Shown: positions 34,757-43,790 of the stretch, piece after piece
How positions within the stretch are numbered: the stretch's first letter is position 1
Layout: the number at the start of each line of letters is the position of its first letter
Assembly (NCBI RefSeq): GCF_014650995.1
Contig: NZ_BMWA01000025.1
Location: 1 to 64,000 of the forward strand
Source of the DNA: Streptomyces viridiviolaceus
GTDB taxonomy: Bacteria > Actinomycetota > Actinomycetes > Streptomycetales > Streptomycetaceae
Length of the DNA stretch: 64,000 nt
Reading direction: 5' to 3'
Notes under the pieces: generated by a model
Databases searched by the model: none
What the model was told of the DNA's origin: nothing
What the model saw: the letters and a program-made list of their open reading frames with translations, nothing else
Position numbers and translations under genes: made by a program

Positions 34757-34786
34757 TTAGCCGTTCCCCGGCCGAGCTGCTAACCT
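34757..34786 (+). promoter_or_regulatory. infC operon promoter
   Basis: TTAGCC (34757-34762) and TAACCT (34781-34786) are 18 bases apart in the space upstream of infC. They predict a transcript starting near 34793 with a leader of about 300 bases. Confidence 0.5.
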
Positions 34787-34792
34787 TGTGTA

Positions 34793-35094
34793 ACGACCGG
34801 TCGGACACGTATGCCCCACGGCATCGGGCCCGACCCACAAGTGGAGGCTTCGAACTCCCACCTGGCCGTCCTCCGGGACGGCGGGTCACCGGTCAGGCGG
34901 TCCCGCCCCAGCGGCGGCGACCGGCCCGAAAGCGCGCCCCGCGGTCATCGCGGCGGTGCTCCGGTAGTAGTTCGAGGAGCCCCGCCTGTGATCGTCCGGG
35001 GCATTTTTTCTGTCTCGGCGCGGTTAGGTCTAACGAACACAGACGTTACGCGGCTGTCCGCCAGACCGTCGCGTGGTGCTACCGAGGAGGATCC
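34793..35094 (+). promoter_or_regulatory. infC-rpmI-rplT leader RNA with attenuator
   Basis: About 300 bases of predicted untranslated leader. Several stems are possible, including GTGGAG/CTCCCAC around 34841-34861. GCTCC (34958-34962) can pair with GGAGC (34976-34980), and that hairpin uses the first two bases of the downstream terminator stem, so the two are mutually exclusive. This is the expected layout of an antitermination switch. Ribosomal-protein L20 control of this operon is known in other bacteria, but whether L20 acts here is inference. Confidence 0.5.
34979..35009 (+). terminator. intrinsic terminator inside the infC leader
   Basis: GCCCCG (34979-34984) pairs with CGGGGC (34997-35002) over a 12-base loop, followed by TTTTTT (35004-35009). 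T runs this long are rare in this genome. As the neighbouring upstream gene points the other way, this hairpin can only act on infC-directed transcripts. Confidence 0.7.
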
Positions 35095-35736
35095 ATCAGC
35101 GCCGAGCCCCGCATCAACGACCGGATTCGCGTTCCCGAGGTGCGACTTGTCGGTCCCAGCGGCGAGCAGGTCGGGATTGTCCCGCTTGCCAAGGCCCTGG
35201 AGCTTGCGCAGGAGTACGACCTCGACCTCGTCGAGGTCGCGGCGAACGCCCGTCCGCCCGTGTGCAAGCTCATGGACTACGGGAAGTTCAAGTACGAGTC
35301 GGCCATGAAGGCCCGTGAGGCGCGCAAGAACCAGGCGCACACGGTCATCAAGGAGATGAAGCTCCGGCCGAAGATCGACCCGCACGACTATGACACCAAG
35401 AAGGGTCACGTCGTCCGGTTCCTCAAGCAGGGCGACAAGGTCAAGATCACGATCATGTTCCGTGGTCGCGAGCAGTCCCGGCCCGAACTGGGCTACCGAC
35501 TGCTGCAGCGTCTCGCGGAGGACGTCCAGGACCTCGGTTTCGTCGAGTCGAACCCGAAGCAGGACGGCCGCAACATGATCATGGTCCTCGGTCCGCACAA
35601 GAAGAAGACCGAGGCGATGGCCGAGGCTCGCCAGGCGCAGGAGGCCCGCAAGGCGGAGGCGAAGGCCAACCCCGGCCGCTCGCAGAACGCCGCGGACGCC
35701 GACGCCGTCAACGCGGAGGCCCCCGCGGAGGCGTGA
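35095..35736 (+). CDS. infC: translation initiation factor IF-3
   Basis: IF-3 binds the 30S subunit and proofreads initiator tRNA and start codons. The 213-residue product begins (M)SAEPRINDRIRVPEVRL and contains the N-domain, the linker with KFKYESAMKAREARKNQ and the C-domain (VKITIMFRGREQ), plus a 30-residue Ala-rich tail. No ATG, GTG or TTG is available at the right place. The only start that agrees with the family N-terminus is ATC 35095-35097, four bases after a strong GAGGAGG (35084-35090). Rare AUU/AUC starts that allow IF-3 autoregulation are known for infC in other bacteria. First gene of infC-rpmI-rplT. Confidence 0.93.
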   Translation: MSAEPRINDRIRVPEVRLVGPSGEQVGIVPLAKALELAQEYDLDLVEVAANARPPVCKLMDYGKFKYESAMKAREARKNQAHTVIKEMKLRPKIDPHDYDTKKGHVVRFLKQGDKVKITIMFRGREQSRPELGYRLLQRLAEDVQDLGFVESNPKQDGRNMIMVLGPHKKKTEAMAEARQAQEARKAEAKANPGRSQNAADADAVNAEAPAEA

Positions 35737-35846
35737 CCCCCGGGACGCCAGTCCCAGGATGTAACCGATACAAGAGCGACGCTCCACCGTGCCCGGTTTT
35801 TCGCGACCGGGCACCGGAGCGCCACCGACGAGGAGAGAACGGCGCT

Positions 35847-36041
35847 ATGCCGAAGAACAAGTCGCACAGCGGTGCCAGCAAGCGCTTCAAGGTCACCGGC
35901 TCCGGCAAGGTGCTCCGTGAGCGCGCCGGCAAGCGCCACCTGCTCGAGCACAAGTCGTCCCGCGTGACGCGTCGCCTCACCGGCAACGCAGAGATGGCCC
36001 CGGGCGACGCCGCGAAGATCAAGAAGCTTCTCGGCAAGTGA
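35847..36041 (+). CDS. rpmI: 50S ribosomal protein L35
   Basis: A 64-residue basic protein starting MPKNKSHSGASKRFKVTGSG, the conserved L35 signature, and ending KKLLGK. The length is as expected. GAGGAGAG lies upstream of ATG 35847. Second gene of the infC operon, 110 bases after infC. Confidence 0.97.
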   Translation: MPKNKSHSGASKRFKVTGSGKVLRERAGKRHLLEHKSSRVTRRLTGNAEMAPGDAAKIKKLLGK

Positions 36042-36141
36042 CGCCACGGCGCCACCACTGAGCGCCGTACGTCAGGACCGGGACCCAATCGTTTCCGGGC
36101 CGCGTGAGGACCACCGCGGCCCCGCTACAAGGAGTTAACAA

Positions 36142-36525
36142 GTGGCACGCGTCAAGCGGGCAGTCAACGCCCACAAGAAGCGCCGGGCGATCCTCGAGCA
36201 GGCCTCCGGCTACCGCGGTCAGCGTTCGCGTCTGTACCGCAAGGCCAAGGAGCAGGTCACCCACTCGCTGGTCTACAACTACAACGACCGCAAGAAGCGC
36301 AAGGGTGACTTCCGCCAGCTGTGGATCCAGCGCATCAACGCCGCTGCCCGCGCCAACGGCATCACGTACAACCGCTTCATCCAGGGTCTGAAGGCCGCCA
36401 ACGTCGAGGTGGACCGCAAGATCCTGGCCGAGCTGGCCGTCAACGACGCCGGTGCGTTCGCCGCGCTCGTCGAGGTCGCCCAGAAGGCGCTGCCGGCGGA
36501 CGTGAACGCGCCCAAGGCTGCGTGA
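36142..36525 (+). CDS. rplT: 50S ribosomal protein L20
   Basis: A 127-residue L20, essential for early 50S assembly and a known translational or transcriptional repressor of its operon in other bacteria. Conserved parts include VKRAVNAHKKRR near the N-terminus, ASGYRGQRSRLYRKAKEQ and WIQRINAAARANG. AAGGAG precedes the GTG start. A hairpin terminator follows. Confidence 0.97.
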   Translation: MARVKRAVNAHKKRRAILEQASGYRGQRSRLYRKAKEQVTHSLVYNYNDRKKRKGDFRQLWIQRINAAARANGITYNRFIQGLKAANVEVDRKILAELAVNDAGAFAALVEVAQKALPADVNAPKAA

Positions 36526-36556
36526 CGCTGCGCTCGCTCTGAGCGGACGTGACTGT

Positions 36557-36586
36557 GCGGACCCGCGGGGTGACCTGCGGGTCCGC
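36557..36586 (+). terminator. terminator after rplT
   Basis: Perfect 10-bp stem GCGGACCCGC (36557-36566) with GCGGGTCCGC (36577-36586) and a 10-base loop, 31 bases beyond the rplT stop. Few T residues follow. Confidence 0.75.
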
Positions 36587-36630
36587 TTGCGTCTGCCCTC
36601 TTCCGTCGAATCGCGTGTGCGGGCCGGCTG

Positions 36631-36658
36631 TGGCCGGTCGCGCAGTTCCCCGCGCCCC
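36631..36658. repeat. dispersed streptomycete intergenic repeat, copy 1
   Basis: A 28-bp element beginning TGGCCGGTCGCGCAGTTCCC and ending CGCGCCCC is identical to 61372-61399. The core GCGCAGTTCCCCGCGCCCC is a very common intergenic element in Streptomyces genomes. Here it lies between the rplT terminator and the methyltransferase gene. Confidence 0.8.
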
Positions 36659-36687
36659 TGGGGCGCTTCCCCCGAAGGTACGTCGCC

Positions 36688-37545
36688 ATGGTTGCTGCTC
36701 CTGAGCTGATCTCCCCCCGCTCGTCGCGCGTGGTCGCCGCGCGACGTCTGGCCAAGCGGAACTTCCGGAGCAAGGAGCGGCTCTTCCTGGCCGAGGGGCC
36801 GCAGGCCGTGCGGGAGGCGGCGACACACCGCACGGGTGGCGCGTCCGCGCTCACCGAGCTGTTCGCCACCGTCGAGGCCGCCGAGCGCTACGCCGACATC
36901 ATCGGCGAGGCCCGTACGGCCGGGGCCCGCGTCCACCTCGCCGCCGACCAGGTCATCGAGGACATCTCCACCACCGTCACCCCCCAGGGGCTGGTCGGGA
37001 TCTGCCGGTTCCTCGACACCCCCTTCGACGAGATCCTCGCCGCCCGCCCCCGGCTCGTCGCCGTCCTCGCCCACGTCCGCGACCCGGGCAACGCCGGCAC
37101 CGTGCTGCGGTGCGCCGACGCCGCCGGCGCCGAGGCCGTCGTCCTCACCGACGCCTCCGTCGACCTGTACAACCCCAAGGCCGTGCGCGCCTCCGTCGGC
37201 TCCCTGTTCCACCTGCCCGTCGCCGTCGGCGTCCCCGTGGAGCGGGCCGTGGCGGGACTCAGGGACGCCGGCGTCAGGGTCCTGGCCGCCGACGGAGCGG
37301 GCGAGGACGACCTCGACGCCGAGCTGGACCAGGGCACCATGGGCGGGCCGACCGCCTGGGTGTTCGGCAACGAGGCGTGGGGACTGCCCGAGGAGACCCG
37401 CGCCCTCGCCGACGCCGTCGTCCGCGTCCCCATCCACGGCAAGGCCGAGAGCCTGAACCTCGCCACCGCCGCCGCCGTATGTCTCTACGCGTCGGCACGT
37501 GCACAGCGCGCCGCCGGAGGGTGCCGCTCCGTCACCGAGAGCTAG
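36688..37545 (+). CDS. TrmH/SpoU-family RNA 2'-O-methyltransferase
   Basis: A 285-residue SPOUT methyltransferase. The N-terminal about 100 residues resemble the SpoU substrate-binding domain. The catalytic domain carries the three family motifs: NAGTVLRCADAAG (about 134), VFGNEAWGLPEE (about 225) and AESLNLATAAAVCLY (about 253). It probably methylates 23S rRNA or tRNA ribose, and the site is not predictable. Its place between rplT and pheS in a translation block fits. Relatives confer resistance to thiopeptides, but nothing here indicates that role. Confidence 0.9.
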   Translation: MVAAPELISPRSSRVVAARRLAKRNFRSKERLFLAEGPQAVREAATHRTGGASALTELFATVEAAERYADIIGEARTAGARVHLAADQVIEDISTTVTPQGLVGICRFLDTPFDEILAARPRLVAVLAHVRDPGNAGTVLRCADAAGAEAVVLTDASVDLYNPKAVRASVGSLFHLPVAVGVPVERAVAGLRDAGVRVLAADGAGEDDLDAELDQGTMGGPTAWVFGNEAWGLPEETRALADAVVRVPIHGKAESLNLATAAAVCLYASARAQRAAGGCRSVTES

Positions 37546-37598
37546 TAGGGTGACCAGCTCGGGGACCCACTCGGTCAGCTGAGAGGTGGGGTACGGGG

Positions 37599-38729
37599 AT
37601 GAGCGTCGGCACGAGCAGCGCACCGGCAGCACGGGAGGCGCCGCGCCCAACCGCGCCCCGTGATCCCACCGGCCTCGGCATCGACCCCGACGACCTGCCC
37701 GACGGCCTCGTCGTCGCCGACGAGCACGGGCACGTCGTCTGCTTCAACGCCGCCGCCGAACGCATCACCGCCGTCCCCGCGGCCGACGCCCTCGGGCAGC
37801 GACTGGAGAAGGTCCTCCCCTTAGAAGACCTCGAAGGCCGCCGCTGGTGGCAGCTGACCGACCCCTACGGCGGCCTCGCCATCCGGGTGCGTCAACCCGA
37901 GCGGAACCTGCTCCTGCCCGGCGGGCGGGAAGTCCTCGTGGCCGCCCGCTACGTCCGCGACGAACCGACCGGCCCCGTCCGGCGCGTCGTCGTCACCCTG
38001 CGCGACACCGAGGCCCGCCGCCGCACCGAGCGCAGCCACGCCGAGCTGATCGCCACCGTCGCCCACGAGCTGCGCTCGCCGCTGACCTCCGTGAAGGGCT
38101 TCACGGCCACCCTGCTGGCCAAGTGGGAGCGGTTCACCGACGACCAGAAACGGCTGATGCTGGAGACCGTCGACGCGGACGCCGACCGGGTCACCCGGCT
38201 CATCGCCGAGCTGCTCGACATCTCCCGCATCGACTCCGGGCGGCTGGAGGTCCGCCGCCAGCCCGTCGACATCGGCGCCGCCGTCGGCCGCCACATCCAG
38301 GCCTACGTCGCCGCCGGCCAGCGGGCCGACCGGTTCCTGCTCCGCCTCCAGCAGCCGCTGCCCGACCTGTGGGCCGACCCCGACAAGGTCGACCAGGTGC
38401 TCAGCAACCTCATCGAAAATGCCGTGCGGCACGGCGAGGGAACCGTCACCATCGACATCACGGCCGCGGCGTCCCCGCGCGAAGGGGAGGACGCCGGCAC
38501 GTCGGTCACGGTGAGCGACGAAGGCCCCGGCATCCCGGAGGAGTCCATGAACCGCGTCTTCACCCGCTTCTGGCGGGGCAGCAAGCGCGGCGGCACGGGC
38601 CTCGGGCTGTACATCGTCAAGGGCATCGTCGAGGCCCACGGCGGCACCATCACCGTCGGCCGCGCCCCCGGCGGCGGCGCCGAGTTCCGATTTACGCTGC
38701 CCGTGGCGGCACCGGCGTATCTCGTCTGA
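37599..38729 (+). CDS. PAS-containing sensor histidine kinase with a TTA codon
   Basis: A 376-residue soluble kinase. A PAS domain (about 25-135) is followed by a HisKA domain with phospho-acceptor His156 (ATVAHELRSPLTSVKGF) and a HATPase_c domain with NLIENAVRHGEG, DEGPGIP and the GGTGLGLYIVKGI lid. There are no membrane spans, so it senses an internal signal. No response regulator is adjacent, making it an orphan. Residue 75 (Leu in VLPLEDL) is encoded by TTA (37821-37823), so full-length translation should need the bldA tRNA and be linked to development (established for the genus). Confidence 0.9.
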   Translation: MSVGTSSAPAAREAPRPTAPRDPTGLGIDPDDLPDGLVVADEHGHVVCFNAAAERITAVPAADALGQRLEKVLPLEDLEGRRWWQLTDPYGGLAIRVRQPERNLLLPGGREVLVAARYVRDEPTGPVRRVVVTLRDTEARRRTERSHAELIATVAHELRSPLTSVKGFTATLLAKWERFTDDQKRLMLETVDADADRVTRLIAELLDISRIDSGRLEVRRQPVDIGAAVGRHIQAYVAAGQRADRFLLRLQQPLPDLWADPDKVDQVLSNLIENAVRHGEGTVTIDITAAASPREGEDAGTSVTVSDEGPGIPEESMNRVFTRFWRGSKRGGTGLGLYIVKGIVEAHGGTITVGRAPGGGAEFRFTLPVAAPAYLV

Positions 38730-38887
38730 GACGGCCGCGGACCCCACGGGCGCATTCGCATTCCTTCACCCCGTTAGACTCGGCCTTTGGCACCTTTGTG
38801 TCCCGAAGACGAAAGACGAGCCGGAGACGATCATCCACGAGTCGGTCACGGGGACCATCAGCCAGCCAATCGGAAGCACGGGAAGAG

Positions 38888-40009
38888 ATGTCGGCACCCA
38901 ATAAGTCGTACGACCCAGTCGAGGTCGAGGCGTTGAAACCGGAAGAGATCGAGCGCATGCGGGACGAGGCGCTCGCCGCCTTCGCCGCCGCGGACTCCCT
39001 CGACGCGCTCCAGGAGGCCAAGGTCGCCCACACCGGCGGCACCTCCCCGCTGGCGCTGGCCAACCGCGAGATCGGCGCCCTGCCCCCGCACGCCAAGGCC
39101 GAGGCCGGCAAGCGCGTCGGCCAGGCCCGCGGCGCCGTGAACAAGGGCCTCGCGGCCCGACAGGCCGAGCTGGAGGCCGAGCGCGACGCCCGCGTGCTGG
39201 TCGAGGAGGCCGTGGACGTCACGTTGCCCTACGACCGGGTACCGGCCGGCGCCCGCCACCCGCTGACCACCCTGTCGGAGCGCATCGAGGACATCTTCGT
39301 GGCCATGGGCTACGAGGTCGCCGAGGGCCCGCAGGTCGAGGCCGAGTGGTTCAACTTCGACGCACTGAACATCGGCCCGGACCACCCGGCCCGCGGCGAG
39401 GCCGACACGTTCTTCGTGCAGGGCCCGCAGGGCGGCTCGGAGTCCGGCGTCGTGCTGCGCACCCACACCTCGCCCGTGCAGATCCGCTCCCTGCTCGACC
39501 GCGAGCTGCCGGTCTACGTGATCTGCCCCGGCCGTGTGTACCGCACCGACGAGCTGGACGCCACGCACACCCCCGTCTTCCACCAGGTCGAGCTGCTCGC
39601 GGTGGACGAGGGCCTGACCATGGCGGACCTCAAGGGCACCCTGGACCACATGGTCCAGTCGCTGTTCGGCGAGGGCATGAAGACCCGGCTGCGGCCGAAC
39701 TTCTTCCCCTTCACCGAACCGAGCGCCGAGATGGACATGCTCTGCTACGTGTGCAAGGGCGCGTCCGTCGGCAACCCCGACCGGCCCTGCCGCACCTGCT
39801 CCAGCGAGGGCTGGATCGAGCTCGGCGGCTGCGGCATGGTCAACCCGCGGGTGCTCACCGCCTGCGGCGTCGACCCGGAGAAGTACAGCGGCTTCGCCTT
39901 CGGGTTCGGCATCGAGCGGATGCTGATGTTCCGCCACAACGTCGAGGACATGCGAGACATGGTCGAGGGTGACGTCCGGTTCACCCGGCCGTTCGGGATG
40001 GAGATCTGA
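38888..40009 (+). CDS. pheS: phenylalanyl-tRNA synthetase alpha subunit
   Basis: A 373-residue catalytic subunit of the alpha2-beta2 class II synthetase. The N-terminal coiled coil (about 1-110), class II motif 2 region with VLRTHTSPVQIR (about 195) and motif 3 GFAFGFGIERMLMFRH (about 336) are present, as are the PNFFPFTEPSAEMD active-site loop and CxxC pairs near 290-305. GGAAGAG precedes ATG 38888. A 158-base leader separates it from the kinase; no tRNA-like or T-box element was recognised there. The stop overlaps the pheT ATG by one base (TGATG). Confidence 0.96.
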   Translation: MSAPNKSYDPVEVEALKPEEIERMRDEALAAFAAADSLDALQEAKVAHTGGTSPLALANREIGALPPHAKAEAGKRVGQARGAVNKGLAARQAELEAERDARVLVEEAVDVTLPYDRVPAGARHPLTTLSERIEDIFVAMGYEVAEGPQVEAEWFNFDALNIGPDHPARGEADTFFVQGPQGGSESGVVLRTHTSPVQIRSLLDRELPVYVICPGRVYRTDELDATHTPVFHQVELLAVDEGLTMADLKGTLDHMVQSLFGEGMKTRLRPNFFPFTEPSAEMDMLCYVCKGASVGNPDRPCRTCSSEGWIELGGCGMVNPRVLTACGVDPEKYSGFAFGFGIERMLMFRHNVEDMRDMVEGDVRFTRPFGMEI

Positions 40010-42522
40010 TGCGGGTCCCGCTTTCTTGGCTGCGGGAGTACGTCGACCTGCCGGCGACCGAGACCGGCCGTGACGTCCAGGCCAAGCTCATTTCGGCCGG
40101 TCTGGAGGTCGAGACGGTCGAGCACCTCGGCGCCGACCTCAAGGGCCCCCTGGTCGTCGGCCAGGTGCTGACCATCGAGGAGCTGGAGGGCTTCAAGAAG
40201 CCGATCCGCTTCTGCACGGTCGACGTCGGCCGGGCCAACGGCACCGGCGAGCCCCAGGAGATCGTCTGCGGCGCCCGCAACTTCGCGGTCGGCGACAAGG
40301 TCGTCGTGGTCCTCCCCGGCGCCACCCTGCCGGGCGGCTTCTCGATCAGCGCCCGCAAGACCTACGGCAAGACCTCCCACGGCATGATCTGCTCCAGCGA
40401 CGAGCTGGGCATGGGCGACGACGGCACCCACGGCATCATCGTGCTGCCGCCGGAGACCGAGGTCGGCAGGGACGCCATCGAGCTGCTGGAGCTGGTCGAC
40501 GAGGTCCTGGACATCGCCGTCACCGCCAACCGCGGCGACTGCCTGTCCATCCGCGGCGTCGCCCGCGAGACCGCCATCGCCTACGGCCTGCCGCTGCGCG
40601 ACCCGGCGCTGCTCGACGTGCCGGGCCCGAACGCCTTCGGCTACCCGGTCAAGATCGCCGACCCCACCGGCTGCGACCGCTTCACCGCCCGCACGGTGAC
40701 CGGCCTCAGCCCCGAGGCGCGCTCCCCGATCTGGCTCCAGCGGCGCCTGCAGAAGGTCGGCATGCGCCCGATCTCGCTGGCCGTCGACGTCACCAACTAC
40801 GTGATGATGGAGCTCGGCCAGCCGCTGCACGCCTACGACCGCGGTCTCGTCCAGGGCACCATCGGCGTGCGCCGGGCCGAGGAGGGCGAGAAGATCGTCA
40901 CCCTCGACGGCGTCACGCGCACCCTGCACGCCGAGGACCTGGTCATCACCGACGACCGCGGCCCGATCGGCCTCGCCGGTGTCATGGGCGGCGCCAACAC
41001 CGAGATCGCCGACCACGACGACCTCCAGAACGCCACGTCCGACGTGGTTATCGAGGCCGCCCACTTCGACCAGGTGTCCATCGCGCGCACGGCCCGCCGC
41101 CACAAGCTGTCCTCCGAGGCGTCCCGGCGCTTCGAGCGCGGCGTCGACCCGCAGGCCGCCGCAGCCGCCGCCCAGCGCACCGTGGACCTGCTGGTGCTGC
41201 TCGCGGGCGGCACCGCCGAGGTCGGCGTCACCGAGATCAGCGCCCCGTCCGCGCCGCGCACCATCAGCGTCCCGGCCGACCACCCGGACAAGGTCGCGGG
41301 CGTGACGTACGGCCGCGAGACCGTCGTGCGCCGCCTCCAGGAGGTCGGCTGCGACGTGTACGGGCAGGACGAGCTGATCGTCACCGTGCCGTCCTGGCGG
41401 CCCGACCTCACCGACCCGAACGACCTGGCCGAAGAGGTCATCCGCCTGGAGGGCTACGAGAACCTGCCCTCCACGCTGCCGAAGCCGCCGGCGGGCCGCG
41501 GCCTGACCTCCCGGCAGCGGCTGCACCGCCGTATCGGCCGGGCGCTGGCCGGTGCCGGTTACGTCGAGGCGCTGAACTACCCGTTCGTCGGCGAGCAGGT
41601 CTTCGACCAGCTCGGCCTGGACGCCGACGACCCGGCCCGCCGCGTCGTCAGGCTGGTCAACCCGCTCAGCGACGAGGAGCCGGTGCTGCGCACCTCGCTG
41701 CTGCCGGGGCTGCTCGGCGCGCTGCGCCGCAACGACGGCCGAGGCAGCCACGACCTGGCGCTGTTCGAGACCGGCCTGGTCTTCCACCCCCGCGAGGAGC
41801 AGCGGGTCGCCGCCAACCTGCCCGTCGACCGGCGCCCCAGCGAGGAGGACCTGGCCGCGCTGAACGCGGCGCTGCCCGACCAGCCGCGCCACGTCGCCGT
41901 CGTCCTCGCCGGCGCCCGCGAGCAGGCCGGCTGGTGGGGCAAGGGCCGCCCGGCCGACTGGGCCGACGCGGTCGAGGCCGCCCGGGCCGTCGCCCGCGAG
42001 GCCGGTGCCGAACTGATCGTCCGCAAGGGCCAGTACGGGCCGTGGCACCCCGGCCGCTGCGCCGAGCTGGCCGTCACCGTCGACGGCGAGGACCGGATCG
42101 TCGGCCACGCCGGCGAGCTGCACCCGCGGGTCCTGAAGGCCCTGGGGCTGCCCGCGCGCACCTGCGCGATGGAGCTGGACCTGGACGCCGTGGAGCGGGT
42201 CGGCCACGACACCCCGCAGGCGCCGAGCATCTCCACGTTCCCGGTCGCCACGCAGGACGTCGCCCTGGTCGTCGACGCCTTCGTCCCGGCGGCGGACGTC
42301 GAGGCCGCGCTGCGCGAGGGCGCCGGTGAACTGCTGGAGTCGATCCGGCTGTTCGACGTCTACGACAACGCCGAGCAACTCGGTGAGGGCCGCAAGTCCC
42401 TGGCGTACGCGCTGCGCTTCCGCGCCGCCGACCGGACGCTGACCGTCGACGAGGCGTCGGCGGCCCGGGACGCCGCGGTCGCACTCGCCGGTGAGCGCAC
42501 GGGGGCGGTCCTGCGGAGCTAG
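40009..42522 (+). CDS. pheT: phenylalanyl-tRNA synthetase beta subunit
   Basis: An 837-residue beta subunit. It begins MRVPLSWLREYVDLP, then the tRNA-binding EMAP-like domain (about 40-150), the B3/B4 editing domain (about 210-390), B5 (about 405-475), the synthetase-like core with LRTSLLPGLLGALRRN, and the C-terminal anticodon-binding FDX-ACB domain (about 740-835). The length is normal. It is translationally coupled to pheS and followed by a strong terminator. Confidence 0.96.
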   Translation: MRVPLSWLREYVDLPATETGRDVQAKLISAGLEVETVEHLGADLKGPLVVGQVLTIEELEGFKKPIRFCTVDVGRANGTGEPQEIVCGARNFAVGDKVVVVLPGATLPGGFSISARKTYGKTSHGMICSSDELGMGDDGTHGIIVLPPETEVGRDAIELLELVDEVLDIAVTANRGDCLSIRGVARETAIAYGLPLRDPALLDVPGPNAFGYPVKIADPTGCDRFTARTVTGLSPEARSPIWLQRRLQKVGMRPISLAVDVTNYVMMELGQPLHAYDRGLVQGTIGVRRAEEGEKIVTLDGVTRTLHAEDLVITDDRGPIGLAGVMGGANTEIADHDDLQNATSDVVIEAAHFDQVSIARTARRHKLSSEASRRFERGVDPQAAAAAAQRTVDLLVLLAGGTAEVGVTEISAPSAPRTISVPADHPDKVAGVTYGRETVVRRLQEVGCDVYGQDELIVTVPSWRPDLTDPNDLAEEVIRLEGYENLPSTLPKPPAGRGLTSRQRLHRRIGRALAGAGYVEALNYPFVGEQVFDQLGLDADDPARRVVRLVNPLSDEEPVLRTSLLPGLLGALRRNDGRGSHDLALFETGLVFHPREEQRVAANLPVDRRPSEEDLAALNAALPDQPRHVAVVLAGAREQAGWWGKGRPADWADAVEAARAVAREAGAELIVRKGQYGPWHPGRCAELAVTVDGEDRIVGHAGELHPRVLKALGLPARTCAMELDLDAVERVGHDTPQAPSISTFPVATQDVALVVDAFVPAADVEAALREGAGELLESIRLFDVYDNAEQLGEGRKSLAYALRFRAADRTLTVDEASAARDAAVALAGERTGAVLRS

Positions 42523-42610
42523 GCGCCCCACGCGGACCTGGGACGTCGCCGTCATTTCACTCATTCGGGTGACAATCCCGGGCGATCTGGCCCTTCCGGG
42601 TCATGCCGTC

Positions 42611-42652
42611 GACAGAATCGGACCGGCCTTTCGGGGCCGGTCCGATTCTGTC
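42611..42652 (+). terminator. terminator after pheT
   Basis: A perfect 18-bp stem (42611-42628 with 42635-42652; arms GACAGAATCGGACCGGCC and its complement) closes a 6-base loop TTTCGG. It lies 88 bases beyond the pheT stop and just before the SpoIIE-type gene. Confidence 0.88.
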
Positions 42653-42677
42653 AGGGCCTGACTGGGGGGCCATGGGC

Positions 42678-43790
42678 ATGATCCGCATCAAGGCTGGGGT
42701 CCCCCGCAGGACGCGGCCCCGGACGTACTCCCGCCCACCCGCCCACCCGTGTCGGCGTCCGCTGCGCCGGGTGCTCGCGCTGGGACTGCCCACGGCCTGG
42801 GGCGCCACCGCGATCACCTACAAGCTGGCCTGTCCGCTCGCCCAGCAGGACGGGCTCGGGGCCCGCATCGTCACCGGTGCCGTCTTCTTCGCCGTCGGCA
42901 CCGGACTGGTGCTCCACGTCCGGCGGTCGCTGCTGCGCGAACTGCGCCAGGCCCGCCGGGTCGCGGGCGCGGCACAGAGCGCTCTGCTGCGACCGCTGCC
43001 CGCGCGCATCGACGGCCTGGACGTGGCCGCCGCGCAACTCTCGGCCGACCGCGGCGCCGCGATCGGCGGCGACCTGTATGAGGCGGTCGGCACCGAGTAC
43101 GGCGTGCGGGTGGTGATGGGCGACGCGCGGGGTCACGGGCTCGCGGCCATGGGCACGGCCGCCGCCGTCCTCGGCAGCTTCCGTGAGGCGGTGTATGACG
43201 AACCCGACCTCGGCGACGTGCTGCGCCGCCTGGACCGCGCCCTCGCCCGGCACCTGCGCGAGCGGCCCCCCGACGGCGCGGCGGCCGAGGAGTTCGTCAC
43301 CGTCCTGCTGCTGGAGATCCGCCCCGACGGCGAGGTGCGCGCGCTGAACTGCGGCCATCCATGGCCGTACGTACTGCGGGACAAGGACATCGAACCGCTG
43401 GCCCGCGCCGACCCCCTCCCGCCCCTCGGCCTGTTCCCGCTGCCGCCCCAACTGCCCGCCGTGCACTGCCGGCACCTGCTCCAGGGCGAGGCGCTCTTCC
43501 TCCACACGGACGGCGCGGAGGACGCCCGGGATGCCCGGGGCCGGTTCTTCCCGCTGCCGGAGGTGCTGGCCGACGCCATACGCGAGCAACCGCTGTCACC
43601 CGAGGCCGTGCTCCGCAGAATCATCACCGAACTCCTGCGTCACACGGACGGCGTCCCCTCCGACGACGTCGCCCTGTTGATGCTGCACAACGGCAGCTCC
43701 CCTCCAGGACCACGGGACGCCGACATCAGCGGCTCCGCCGCGAGGGCGCGACAAGCCACGACGGCGCCGCAGCCGACCACGTACCCGTGA
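42678..43790 (+). CDS. membrane-anchored PP2C/SpoIIE-type serine phosphatase
   Basis: A 370-residue protein. Two hydrophobic helices near the N-terminus (about 35-52 and 60-78) anchor a SpoIIE-type PP2C domain (about 105-345), with metal-binding acidic motifs GGDLYEA (about 129) and MGDARGHG (about 147) and a late DDVALLML. Such phosphatases typically act on anti-sigma-factor antagonists in streptomycete partner-switching networks. No anti-sigma or STAS gene is adjacent. Both ATG 42672 and ATG 42678 are possible; the second has better spacing from the GGGGGG at 42664. Confidence 0.85.
   Translation: MIRIKAGVPRRTRPRTYSRPPAHPCRRPLRRVLALGLPTAWGATAITYKLACPLAQQDGLGARIVTGAVFFAVGTGLVLHVRRSLLRELRQARRVAGAAQSALLRPLPARIDGLDVAAAQLSADRGAAIGGDLYEAVGTEYGVRVVMGDARGHGLAAMGTAAAVLGSFREAVYDEPDLGDVLRRLDRALARHLRERPPDGAAAEEFVTVLLLEIRPDGEVRALNCGHPWPYVLRDKDIEPLARADPLPPLGLFPLPPQLPAVHCRHLLQGEALFLHTDGAEDARDARGRFFPLPEVLADAIREQPLSPEAVLRRIITELLRHTDGVPSDDVALLMLHNGSSPPGPRDADISGSAARARQATTAPQPTTYP

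Noticed and set aside
34786..35094. An infC start upstream in the same frame
   Set aside because: The open frame extends upstream through the leader terminator and antiterminator, but the added residues have no similarity to IF-3 and no start there has a ribosome-binding site.
38730..38887. Possible tRNA-like or T-box leader before pheS
   Set aside because: No cloverleaf, anticodon arm or T-box consensus could be drawn; only a plain leader is supported.
39745..42564. 939-codon minus-strand open frame opposite pheT
   Set aside because: An antisense shadow caused by high third-position GC. The plus strand carries unmistakable pheT, and the minus frame gives low-complexity Gly/Asp/Gln/Arg text with no domain.
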